Assembly (NCBI GenBank): GCA_018897395.1
Contig: JAHIKV010000166.1
Location: 1 to 9,374 of the forward strand
Direction: 5' to 3'
From: Planctomycetota bacterium
GTDB taxonomy: Bacteria; Planctomycetota; Planctomycetia; Pirellulales; Thermoguttaceae
DNA: 9,374 nt
Position 1 is the stretch's first letter. Each line of letters starts with the position of its first letter. The position numbers were made by a program, and so were the translations under genes. This document shows positions 1 to 5,230 of the stretch, piece by piece. The notes beneath the pieces were generated by a model, which saw only the letters and a list, made by a program, of their open reading frames with translations, did no database searches and was not told where the DNA came from.

Positions 1-1
1 G

Positions 2-1051
2 GAGTTCGGCGTCGAAGTGGACAAGGAGGGAGACACCGCCTCGCGCGTCTTCCGCGGCTCGGTCAGGGTGCAGGTGGTGGGTGGCACTGGCTTAGCCAGT
101 GGCACTCCGCGGGAAGTGGTGCTACGCGAGAACGAATCGGCCCGCGTGGAAAAGGACGGCGGCGGCGGCGGTCCGCGGCTGGTGCTGCCCGGCGCGGCGG
201 GCAATCCGCCCAAGTTCGCCCGGCGGCTGCTCGAGCCGCCCAAGCTGCTCGATCTGCTGGACATCATCGCCGGCGGCGACGGCCGGGGCAAACGCCGCGG
301 ATGCGGCGTCGACCCGGTCAGTGGGATGCAGGTTGCCGCGCTCTCGGAAGCCTACTTTGGCGTCCGCTGGTTTCGGGCCGTCCGCTGGCACCGGCTGATC
401 GACGGCGTGTTCGTGCCGGACGGCCGCGAGGGGCCGATGCAGATCGATTCGGCCGGCCACGTTTTCGACTTTCCCGCGACTACGAGCAAGACCAACGACG
501 CGATTTGGGCCCAGCCGGCGCCGGGCGATCCCGTGGATCCCAACGGCTGGATGCGCGATTACCGTGACGCCGACATGCCCCGATGCCGGCAACTCATGCC
601 CGAAGGACGCGGACTGCTGTGTATGCATGCCAACGCGGGCATTACCTTTAACCTCGAAGCCATACGGAAGATATACCCGGGGGCCAGTGCGTCGCGTTTC
701 CGGGCCGTCGCCGGCCTGGCCGATAGCCGTATCCACGCTCCGGCGTTTGACGGCATGGTTGACCTGTGGGTGTTGGTCGACGGCCGGTTGAAGCTGAAGC
801 GCGTCGGGTTGCACCATCGAGACGACGCCTTCAACGTGGACGTGGAGCTTGGCCCCGGCGACCGGTTCCTGACGCTGGCGGTCACCGACGGCGGCGACGA
901 TGACTGGTCGGACGGTCTTGTCCTTGGCGACCCGGTGCTGCAAATGGTCGAAAGTTGTGGTGCAGGCGTCCCGCCTGCCCCCGCAGCCGGCCACCGCTCC
1001 GCGGCGGTGCCCGCGGCTGCACCACAAGATCGAAAGGAGGTGGCGCCATGA
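2..1051 (+). CDS. FecR-domain / NPCBM protein, 3' part (5' end outside window)
   Basis: This is the C-terminal part of a FecR-like anti-sigma regulator of the planctomycete type. The frame is open from base 2, so the GTG at 17 is internal, not a start: the residues before it (EFGVEVDKEG) continue the FecR beta-rich domain, followed by RVFRGSVRVQ. A linker with a five-glycine run (bases 158-172) follows. Bases about 640-945 encode an NPCBM-like carbohydrate-binding module, recognised by FRAVAG, VDLWVLVDG and DRFLTLAVTDGG. FecR-type proteins normally sit in the cytoplasmic membrane and control a partner ECF sigma factor; here that role is inferred from family and from the equivalent sigma/FecR pair at 8293-9374. 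Two repeats are built into the frame: an 18-bp unit at 81-106, and a composite palindrome at 955-1027 that encodes most of the last 30 residues. The stop overlaps an ATG (ATGA at 1048-1051). Confidence 0.85.
   Translation, partial: EFGVEVDKEGDTASRVFRGSVRVQVVGGTGLASGTPREVVLRENESARVEKDGGGGGPRLVLPGAAGNPPKFARRLLEPPKLLDLLDIIAGGDGRGKRRGCGVDPVSGMQVAALSEAYFGVRWFRAVRWHRLIDGVFVPDGREGPMQIDSAGHVFDFPATTSKTNDAIWAQPAPGDPVDPNGWMRDYRDADMPRCRQLMPEGRGLLCMHANAGITFNLEAIRKIYPGASASRFRAVAGLADSRIHAPAFDGMVDLWVLVDGRLKLKRVGLHHRDDAFNVDVELGPGDRFLTLAVTDGGDDDWSDGLVLGDPVLQMVESCGAGVPPAPAAGHRSAAVPAAAPQDRKEVAP
81..106. repeat. In-frame palindromic/direct repeat inside the FecR gene
   Basis: The octamer GTGGCACT occurs at 81-88 and 99-106, exactly 18 bases apart. 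Between and across the copies lies a near-perfect palindrome, CACTGGC-TTA-GCCAGTG, at 85-101. The 18-base period equals six codons, so one unit adds the residues TGLASG or a permutation without shifting the frame. Removing it would give VVGGTPREV. This looks like a small dispersed palindromic element. Family membership cannot be tested here, as no second copy was seen in the window. Confidence 0.6.
955..1027. repeat. Composite palindromic element forming the FecR C-terminus
   Basis: The ends are an 11-bp perfect inverted repeat, TTGTGGTGCAG at 955-965 and CTGCACCACAA at 1017-1027. Inside are two smaller palindromes: 962-978 (GCAGGCG, 3-base loop, CGCCTGC), and a second with arms GCAGCCG/CGGCTGC and CACCGC/GCGGTG. 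The heptamer TCGAAAG stands directly before the element (948-954) and again at 1030-1036, two bases after it, which could be a target duplication. A second member of the family, with the same outer end and the same left inner palindrome, lies at 3351-3409. The element is translated as part of the FecR gene, giving a Gly/Ala/Pro-rich tail. Confidence 0.75.
1033..1041 (+). promoter_or_regulatory. Strong Shine-Dalgarno with no full gene behind it
   Basis: AAAGGAGGT lies six bases before the ATG at 1048. It is one of the strongest ribosome binding sites in the window, yet the frame it serves closes after four codons. It also lies within the last codons of the FecR gene, an arrangement typical of a translationally coupled downstream gene. 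Confidence 0.6.
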
Positions 1052-1062
1052 ATGGTCCTTAG
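1048..1062 (+). pseudogene. Four-codon start remnant (ATG AAT GGT CCT TAG)
   Basis: The ATG overlaps the FecR stop as ATGA and has an excellent ribosome binding site, but the frame reads Met-Asn-Gly-Pro and stops. The palindrome cluster begins only ten bases later. The best explanation is the 5' end of a former coupled gene whose body was lost or displaced when repeats accumulated. Alternatives are a genuine minimal leader peptide or a chance ATG. No homologous body could be recognised downstream in any frame. Confidence 0.4.
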
Positions 1063-1071
1063 AGCAATGTA

Positions 1072-1260
1072 GTCCGCACACGCCGTGTGCGGGACCTTGT
1101 TCCCACGCTCTGCGTGGGAACATGCCGCACGCGCCGCGAGAAAGCCGCGGGATGGCGCGGCGGGGTGTGCAAGGGACGCGGAGCGTCCAGACAGTGCGTT
1201 CCCACGCGGAGCGTGGGAACGAGAAAAAAGACCTCCGCAGGAGGGCTTCGTGTAGCGAAG
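1072..1260. repeat. Cluster of seven short palindromes (REP/BIME-like)
   Basis: This gene-free stretch is almost entirely hairpins placed end to end: 1072-1095 (CCGCACAC/GTGTGCGG core), 1099-1121 (GTTCCCACGC, 3-base loop, inverse), 1132-1162 (CGCCGCG/CGCGGCG), 1174-1188 (GGACGC/GCGTCC), 1198-1220 (GTTCCCACGC again), 1232-1244 (CCTCC/GGAGG) and 1246-1260 (CTTCG/CGAAG). The two GTTCCCACGC copies have the same 10-bp arms and nearly complementary loops (TCT and GGA), so they lie in opposite orientation about 76 bases apart. The short frames across it are shadows. On the minus strand the CCTCC/GGAGG stem is followed by a T-rich run, so weak leftward terminator activity is possible. The cluster separates the FecR gene from the PEP-CTERM gene. 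Confidence 0.8.
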
Positions 1261-1280
1261 TCGAAACCCGTAGCGTCCGG

Positions 1281-1353
1281 GATAATTTTACCAGAATGTT
1301 TCTGGAACCCGTAAACGCTTATCGCTAGTACAGTGTACGTTACATTTAAGGAA
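1281..1353 (+). promoter_or_regulatory. Possible promoter and ribosome binding site of the PEP-CTERM gene
   Basis: This AT-rich stretch lies between the palindrome cluster and the gene at 1362. It contains a perfect palindrome, CCAGAA-TGT-TTCTGG, at 1291-1305, which could be an operator, and GGAACC at 1304-1309, which resembles the -35 element of many ECF sigma promoters. About 16 bases later comes TAGTAC as a weak -10 candidate. GTAC-AGT-GTAC at 1328-1338 is another small palindrome. AAGGAA at 1348-1353, eight bases before the ATG, is the ribosome binding site. The promoter call is inference from position and motif only. Confidence 0.3.
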
Positions 1354-1361
1354 TTACTCTC

Positions 1362-2138
1362 ATGAGACCGTTTTCAACATTAACGATTGCTTTAGTGCTG
1401 ATCTCACTGGTGTGCTTCTCATCGCCGGCCTCCGCGACGATCATTTTCCAGGACAGTTTTGAAGGGCAGACCGTGGGCGCCGCCGTATCGACGCTCACTC
1501 CGCCCATAGGCCTCAGCTACACCGGCAGCGCCGGAACCGTCCGTGACACGAGCACGGTCCCTCCGGGCGGCGGCGGCGGCGGTAGTTCAAAATTTGTCGC
1601 CGGCTCAACCGCGGGAGGCGACTGGATGTTCACCAAACCGGCAGACAGAACCGCGACTGCGGGGCAAGTGATCACGACGGAACTTGACGCGTACTACGTC
1701 AGCAGCACTGAAACCACTTGTAACACATTCACCACTTTTCCGGGCGATGGCACTACGTGGGGGACCAGCGCGTGGCAAATTGGTGTAAGTCCGACCGGAG
1801 TACTGAAGAAATACGAAGGGGGCGCCGACTGGGTTAACGTTGCCGGTGCCCCAACCATCCACACGGACCAGTGGATTCATGTCAAGGTGGTCGGGGATTA
1901 CACCGCGAAGACGTTCACCGCTACGGTGGACGGGTTCACTTTTTCCGGGGTTTTCTCTACCGGCGCCTCCGCCGGCAACACCTATGGAAAACTCTATGTA
2001 TCGTCGCCAAACTATACAAGTATGTTCTACGACAACGTGGCAGTTTACACGGGAGTGATTCCGGAGCCATCCACGCTGGTGTTGTTGGCGTCCGGCCTAG
2101 TGGGGCTGCTCTGCTACGCATGGAGGAAGCGAAAATAG
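1362..2138 (+). CDS. PEP-CTERM protein with LamG-like domain
   Basis: This is a 258-residue exported protein. Residues 1-25 form a signal peptide: MRPFST, a hydrophobic core, then SPASA as the likely cleavage site. The middle (about 27-230) begins IIFQDSFEG and has the beta-rich, Gly/Thr/Trp pattern of a concanavalin-like (LamG/jelly-roll) domain. This is a fold-level guess rather than a firm assignment. The C-terminus, residues 232-258, is a textbook PEP-CTERM signal: VIPEPST, a hydrophobic helix, then WRKRK. Such proteins are handled by an exosortase and end up at or beyond the outer envelope. A six-glycine run from a (GGC)n tract at 1566-1583 is unusual. The ribosome binding site AAGGAA supports the start. 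Function beyond surface sorting is unknown. Confidence 0.85.
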   Translation: MRPFSTLTIALVLISLVCFSSPASATIIFQDSFEGQTVGAAVSTLTPPIGLSYTGSAGTVRDTSTVPPGGGGGGSSKFVAGSTAGGDWMFTKPADRTATAGQVITTELDAYYVSSTETTCNTFTTFPGDGTTWGTSAWQIGVSPTGVLKKYEGGADWVNVAGAPTIHTDQWIHVKVVGDYTAKTFTATVDGFTFSGVFSTGASAGNTYGKLYVSSPNYTSMFYDNVAVYTGVIPEPSTLVLLASGLVGLLCYAWRKRK

Positions 2139-2171
2139 GATGTATGATTTAGGATGTATGATTTCTGATTT
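2137..2171. repeat. Tandem 14-bp direct repeat overlapping a stop codon
   Basis: AGGATGTATGATTT occurs twice in tandem (2137-2150 and 2151-2164), followed by CTGATTT. The first copy includes the last two bases of the TAG stop of the PEP-CTERM gene. Read on the other strand, the segment GATTTCTGATTT matches the AGAAATC heptamers at 2361-2388. The two tracts may therefore be inverted members of one repeat family bracketing the intergenic region. Confidence 0.6.
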
Positions 2172-2187
2172 GACTGGCGAACTCCGG

Positions 2188-2216
2188 CGTTGTCACGAAT
2201 GGTTTTCGTGACGACG
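2188..2216. repeat. Inverted repeat after the PEP-CTERM gene
   Basis: Arms CGTTGTCACGAA (2188-2199) and TTCGTGACGACG (2205-2216) pair over 12 positions with one G-T type mismatch and a five-base loop. It would form a stable hairpin in RNA and could stabilise the upstream mRNA end. No T-run follows, so it is not a standard intrinsic terminator. Confidence 0.6.
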
Positions 2217-2250
2217 CTCGGAGAGCCGGTCATTTTCGGAAGCGCAAGAA

Positions 2251-2294
2251 CTCACGCCAAGGCGCAAAGGGGCGGGTTTGCGCTTTGGCGTGAG
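2251..2294. repeat. Long hairpin (18-bp arms) before the pseudopilin gene
   Basis: The left arm at 2251-2268 begins CTCACGCCAA and the right arm at 2277-2294 ends TTGGCGTGAG. They pair along 18 positions with one G-T mismatch around an eight-base G-rich loop. It sits 38 bases before the ribosome binding site of the next gene. It resembles a dispersed palindromic element; no second copy was seen in the window. No U-tract follows. Effects on mRNA stability or partial separation of the two genes are possible but unproven. Confidence 0.7.
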
Positions 2295-2344
2295 ATCGTT
2301 GTGATTTACCTCGGCAGCTTTTCTATTGAACCAGGAGGCAAACG

Positions 2345-3337
2345 ATGTACCGGAACAATCATAAATCAGAAATCAGAAATCAGAAATCCACCGCGTTTAC
2401 GTTGGTGGAACTTTTGGTGGTGATCACGATCATCGGCATCCTGATCGCGCTGTTGTTGCCGGCGGTGCAAGCGGCGCGGGAGGCCGCGCGGCGATTGCAA
2501 TGCCAGAACAACTTTAAGCAGGTGGGCTTGGCGATGCACAACTACCACCTCGTCGTAGGATGCTTTCCCGTGGGGGTGTTTGATCCTCAGACAAAAACGG
2601 ACGCCCCGGGATGGTGGAGTTGGGGGGCGTACATATTGCCGCACATCGAGCAGCAGGCGGTGTTCGACATGATCGAATTCGGCGCTTCTCCGCCCCGCTA
2701 TTACTTCTTAGCGGGCAACACGCGACTCGCCGCCGGCAAAGTGATTTCGGCGTTCCTTTGTCCTGCCGACCCCCAAGCGGGAGAACTGGTGTACTCCGTT
2801 AGTGAGGCGCAGAATGGCCCCGACCCGGATGACGACACCGCCATGAGCAATATGGCCGGGGTGGCGGATAGCAGAGACCGCTCGACCCCGGGCGGACGAT
2901 CCTGGACACGGAACTTCCCTGAAGTGGACGGCATACTGGGCGGAAACTGGCCGTGCAAGATCGCCGATATCAAGGACGGCGCCAGCAACACCCTGCTGGT
3001 CGGCGAGGTCACAGGGGCGGGCAAGGGAACGCGCCGGGGGCAAGCTTGGGTGGACGATAATACCCAAGACACCTACGAGGGCATCAACGGGCCGAATACC
3101 GCGCCGGGCGGAATCTATCCAAGCGACGCCATGGGCGACATGTACGCCGCGGGATTCGCCAGTTGGCATCCGGGCGGATGCAACTTCGTGCTGGCCGACG
3201 GAAGCGTGCATTTCCTCTCGCAAAACATTGCCCAGGTCACGCTTTGGGCCTTGACAACCCGCAACGGCCCCTCGCCCAGCAACATTGCCAGGTTCGGCGT
3301 TTCACCGACGGAGCCTATTATCTCGGGGCCTCCTTGA
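2345..3337 (+). CDS. DUF1559 pseudopilin-like protein
   Basis: This is a 330-residue planctomycete DUF1559 protein with a type IV pilin/type II pseudopilin N-terminus. The motif AFTLVELLVV starts at residue 17. Cleavage would fall between Ala17 and Phe18 (Ala, not the usual Gly, at -1), Glu22 is the conserved +5 residue, and the hydrophobic helix IIGILIALLLPAV follows, then AAREAARR. Near the C-terminus H275 is followed after nine residues by D285-G286 in WHPGG...LADGSVHF, the H-X9-DG signature of this family. AGGAGG at 2333-2338 lies six bases before the ATG. Residues 6-15 (HKSEIRNQKS) are encoded by a 7-nt tandem repeat. These proteins occur in many copies in planctomycetes and are thought to be surface or secretion associated; the specific role is unknown. 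The lipoprotein gene follows 86 bases later. Confidence 0.93.
   Translation: MYRNNHKSEIRNQKSTAFTLVELLVVITIIGILIALLLPAVQAAREAARRLQCQNNFKQVGLAMHNYHLVVGCFPVGVFDPQTKTDAPGWWSWGAYILPHIEQQAVFDMIEFGASPPRYYFLAGNTRLAAGKVISAFLCPADPQAGELVYSVSEAQNGPDPDDDTAMSNMAGVADSRDRSTPGGRSWTRNFPEVDGILGGNWPCKIADIKDGASNTLLVGEVTGAGKGTRRGQAWVDDNTQDTYEGINGPNTAPGGIYPSDAMGDMYAAGFASWHPGGCNFVLADGSVHFLSQNIAQVTLWALTTRNGPSPSNIARFGVSPTEPIISGPP
2361..2388 (+). repeat. AGAAATC heptamer tandem repeat in the pseudopilin leader
   Basis: Three perfect copies of AGAAATC (2368-2388) follow a degenerate copy ATAAATC (2361-2367). The unit has no stop in any forward frame, and every frame reads the same seven-residue cycle RNQKSEI. Because 7 is not a multiple of 3, gain or loss of one unit would separate the ATG at 2345 from the FTLVELLVV frame. 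Confidence 0.8.
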
Positions 3338-3350
3338 GGTGAGATTGAGA

Positions 3351-3409
3351 TTGTGGTGCAGGCGTCTCGCCTGCCCCTGAAGAATGCAGGCGAGACGCCT
3401 GCACCACAA
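3351..3409. repeat. Perfect 24-bp inverted repeat upstream of the lipoprotein gene
   Basis: The arms at 3351-3374 and 3386-3409 are exact reverse complements over 24 bases with an 11-base loop. Each arm holds its own palindrome (GCAGGCG, 3-base loop, CGCCTGC), so a nested or cruciform structure is possible. The outer end TTGTGGTGCAGGCGT is shared with the composite element at 955-1027. The element lies between the DUF1559 stop and the ribosome binding site of the lipoprotein, which starts only two bases after it. No convincing flanking duplication was seen. Confidence 0.88.
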
Positions 3410-3423
3410 AGAGGAACGCCACG

Positions 3424-3876
3424 ATGAATCCGTTTTGCCGATTGATTTCCGGTTGCACCGCGTGCGTTTTCCTGCTCACGGCAGCCCTTTTCGGCGGCTG
3501 TGGCGGGGATCGGGGCCCGCCACGAGTCGTCGTGTCCGGCGTGGTCACCTATGGGGGCAAACCGATTGCCGAAGGAGCGATCCGGTTCATGCCGGTTGAT
3601 TCGTCCCCCGTGCCCATGGCCGGAGCGCTCATCGTCGACGGCAGGTACAAGGTTGATCGCAATGGCGGGGTTCCCGTCGGAACGCACAAGATCGAGATTG
3701 AAGCCTTTCGTGGCATTCCGGACCCTAACAAGCCGGGCTCACGCCTTGTTTCTCCCAGGGGACGCGATGAGTTTGAACAGTACATTCCCGAAAAGTACAA
3801 CGCCCGTACGCAACTGGAGATCACCATCCAGCCGGGCAGCCGGAAAATCACCAAGAACTTCGACTTGACCCCTTGA
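3424..3876 (+). CDS. Small lipoprotein, carboxypeptidase-regulatory-like (transthyretin-like) domain
   Basis: This is a 150-residue lipoprotein. The N-terminus has Arg6, a hydrophobic stretch and a lipobox-like LFGGC, with Cys26 as the probable lipidated residue. Phe at -3 is slightly off consensus. The mature part opens with VSGVVTYGGKPIAEGAIRF, the typical beginning of the planctomycete carboxypeptidase-regulatory-like beta-sandwich. It continues through YKVDRNGGVPVGTHKIEIEA. The rest (IPEKYNARTQLEITIQPG) is also family-like. Such genes commonly lie beside DUF1559 genes, as here. GAGG at 3411-3414, nine bases before the ATG, is the ribosome binding site. The protein is probably membrane-anchored in the periplasm or on the surface; its function is unknown. 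Confidence 0.85.
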   Translation: MNPFCRLISGCTACVFLLTAALFGGCGGDRGPPRVVVSGVVTYGGKPIAEGAIRFMPVDSSPVPMAGALIVDGRYKVDRNGGVPVGTHKIEIEAFRGIPDPNKPGSRLVSPRGRDEFEQYIPEKYNARTQLEITIQPGSRKITKNFDLTP

Positions 3877-3881
3877 ATCCG

Positions 3882-3887
3882 AAGGAG
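3882..3887 (+). promoter_or_regulatory. Ribosome binding site fixing the sialidase-like start
   Basis: AAGGAG lies six bases before ATG 3894. It favours that start over the in-frame TTG at 3873, which overlaps the lipoprotein stop and lies ahead of this site. Confidence 0.7.
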
Positions 3888-3893
3888 ACTAGG

Positions 3894-5207
3894 ATGCGCT
3901 ACCAGAGCTTCGTGCGAATTTCGACGTGTGTGCTGGCTACCTTTGGGGCCATGGTCGCGGCGGCAGCCGGATGGCAGCCGACCCAGATCAAGGTGGGTGA
4001 TGGGCAAGGCGGCTTCGTTTACTACGCCGCCGAGCGGCAAGCCATTATCCAACCCGGCGGCAGCCCCACCGGTCCGCGCTATTTGCCCAGCGGTCTGGTC
4101 ACGATGGACAACGGCACGGTCGCCCTGGTCACCACCTACCTCAACAACAGCGCGCCCGGCAACCATCCGCAAATCGCCTTTAGCCCCGACAACGGCGACA
4201 CGTGGTCGTCTTTCCAAAACCTCCCAGGAAGCGGCCGGCCGATGATGTTCACCTACCTGGGTGGCGGAAACCTCTCCTACATCGGCGGCTACACTCGCTA
4301 TTTTAGCAGCGACTATGGGCAGCACTGGACGGAGAGCGCCGCCGTGCCGGGCTTTTTAAATGGCTCGTTCGAGGCGGAGGGCAACGACTATGTTGACCGA
4401 AACCCCGACGGCAGCGCCGCGAAGGTGTGGGAAATCGGCTTTTTGGACACGGGCAGCGGCTTCCCGGCAAAACCTTTCACTTCCTACCTCCACTCTTCGA
4501 CCGACGGCGGACGCACATGGGGGCCCTACACGACGTCGCCCAACTGGAAGTTCGACGTCACCTATAACGGCAACACGTACACGCGCGGCACCTGCGAGGG
4601 CGCGATCGTGCGGGCGGCCAACGGCTGGCTGGTGGCCGCCCTGCGGACCGACGTGCCTCCGCGTTTCTATAGCTATGGCACCGACGACCTTATGGGCACG
4701 GCTATCTCCATCTCGCAAGACGACGGTCAGACCTGGTCCCCCTTGAACCTCCTCTATGACGCCGGCCGGCATCATGCTAACCTGCAACGTCTGCCCAACG
4801 GCGATTTGCTGCTTACGAACATTTTGCGTGACGACGTCAACATGGGCGCCTCCGGACTGGCCAGCCACAATAGAGGTCTCGAGGCGCTGTTGAGCCACGA
4901 CAACGGGCTTACCTGGAACCTCGATAAACGGATCACTCTGGACGAGTTCGACTACTACAATTCGTCCGACTGGACAGCCGCGATGGCCGGGCACTTGGCG
5001 AGTACGGTGCTTGCCGACGGCTCGGTGCTGTCGGTTTACGGACATCACCTGGACGGCAGTGCGGTGCTCGTCAAGTGGAATCCGGCAACCCTGCCCGAGC
5101 CGAGCGCCTGCGTGATGTTGGCGGCAGGCGGTTCGGTACTGCTTGCCGCACGGCGCTGCCGGCTCTGGCGGGCGCGACGGGCGGCGAAGCGCTGCATCTC
5201 AAAGTAG
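3894..5207 (+). CDS. Exported sialidase-fold (BNR/Asp-box) protein with PEP-CTERM tail
   Basis: This is a 437-residue protein from ATG 3894. Residues 1 to about 27 are a signal peptide (MRYQSFVR, hydrophobic core, VAAAAG). Five Asp boxes (S-x-D-x-G-x-x-W) are visible: residues 97-104 SPDNGDTW, 138-145 SSDYGQHW, 202-209 STDGGRTW, 274-281 SQDDGQTW and 334-341 SHDNGLTW. They mark a six-bladed sialidase propeller. GPRYLPSG near residue 62 resembles the RIP motif region that carries an active-site Arg in sialidases. The C-terminus (from about residue 400) reads LPEPSA, a hydrophobic helix, then an Arg-rich end: a PEP-CTERM signal with a longer basic tail than usual. Asp boxes are structural, so an exo-sialidase is only one option; other glycan hydrolases or binding propellers share the fold. 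It follows the lipoprotein by 17 bases, suggesting one transcript. Confidence 0.85.
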   Translation: MRYQSFVRISTCVLATFGAMVAAAAGWQPTQIKVGDGQGGFVYYAAERQAIIQPGGSPTGPRYLPSGLVTMDNGTVALVTTYLNNSAPGNHPQIAFSPDNGDTWSSFQNLPGSGRPMMFTYLGGGNLSYIGGYTRYFSSDYGQHWTESAAVPGFLNGSFEAEGNDYVDRNPDGSAAKVWEIGFLDTGSGFPAKPFTSYLHSSTDGGRTWGPYTTSPNWKFDVTYNGNTYTRGTCEGAIVRAANGWLVAALRTDVPPRFYSYGTDDLMGTAISISQDDGQTWSPLNLLYDAGRHHANLQRLPNGDLLLTNILRDDVNMGASGLASHNRGLEALLSHDNGLTWNLDKRITLDEFDYYNSSDWTAAMAGHLASTVLADGSVLSVYGHHLDGSAVLVKWNPATLPEPSACVMLAAGGSVLLAARRCRLWRARRAAKRCISK

Positions 5208-5217
5208 GCAAGTATCC

Positions 5218-5223
5218 AAGGAG
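5218..5223 (+). promoter_or_regulatory. Ribosome binding site fixing the glycoside hydrolase start
   Basis: AAGGAG lies seven bases before ATG 5231, where a typical signal peptide begins. The longer frame opening at 5075 would overlap the preceding gene by 133 bases and bury the signal peptide, so it was not used. Confidence 0.75.
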
Positions 5224-5230
5224 ATCGTTC

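Noticed and set aside
122..1123. Minus-strand open frame (333 codons) opposite the FecR gene
   Set aside because: The plus strand holds recognisable FecR and NPCBM sequence; the antisense product has no recognisable features and runs through repeats.
1224..1244. Minus-strand intrinsic terminator (CCTCC/GGAGG stem followed by T-run)
   Set aside because: The stem is five base pairs and no minus-strand gene was found that it could serve; kept only as part of the palindrome cluster.
1072..1260. CRISPR array
   Set aside because: The palindromes differ from each other and have no regular direct repeat-spacer spacing.
900..1328. Plus-strand frame across the palindrome cluster
   Set aside because: It is made of repeat-derived peptides and lacks a ribosome binding site and any recognisable domain.
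3873..3893. Upstream TTG start for the sialidase-like gene
   Set aside because: ATG 3894 has AAGGAG six bases upstream and a signal peptide directly after it.
5075..5230. Upstream start for the glycoside hydrolase
   Set aside because: It would overlap the preceding gene extensively and place the signal peptide internally; ATG 5231 has a good ribosome binding site.
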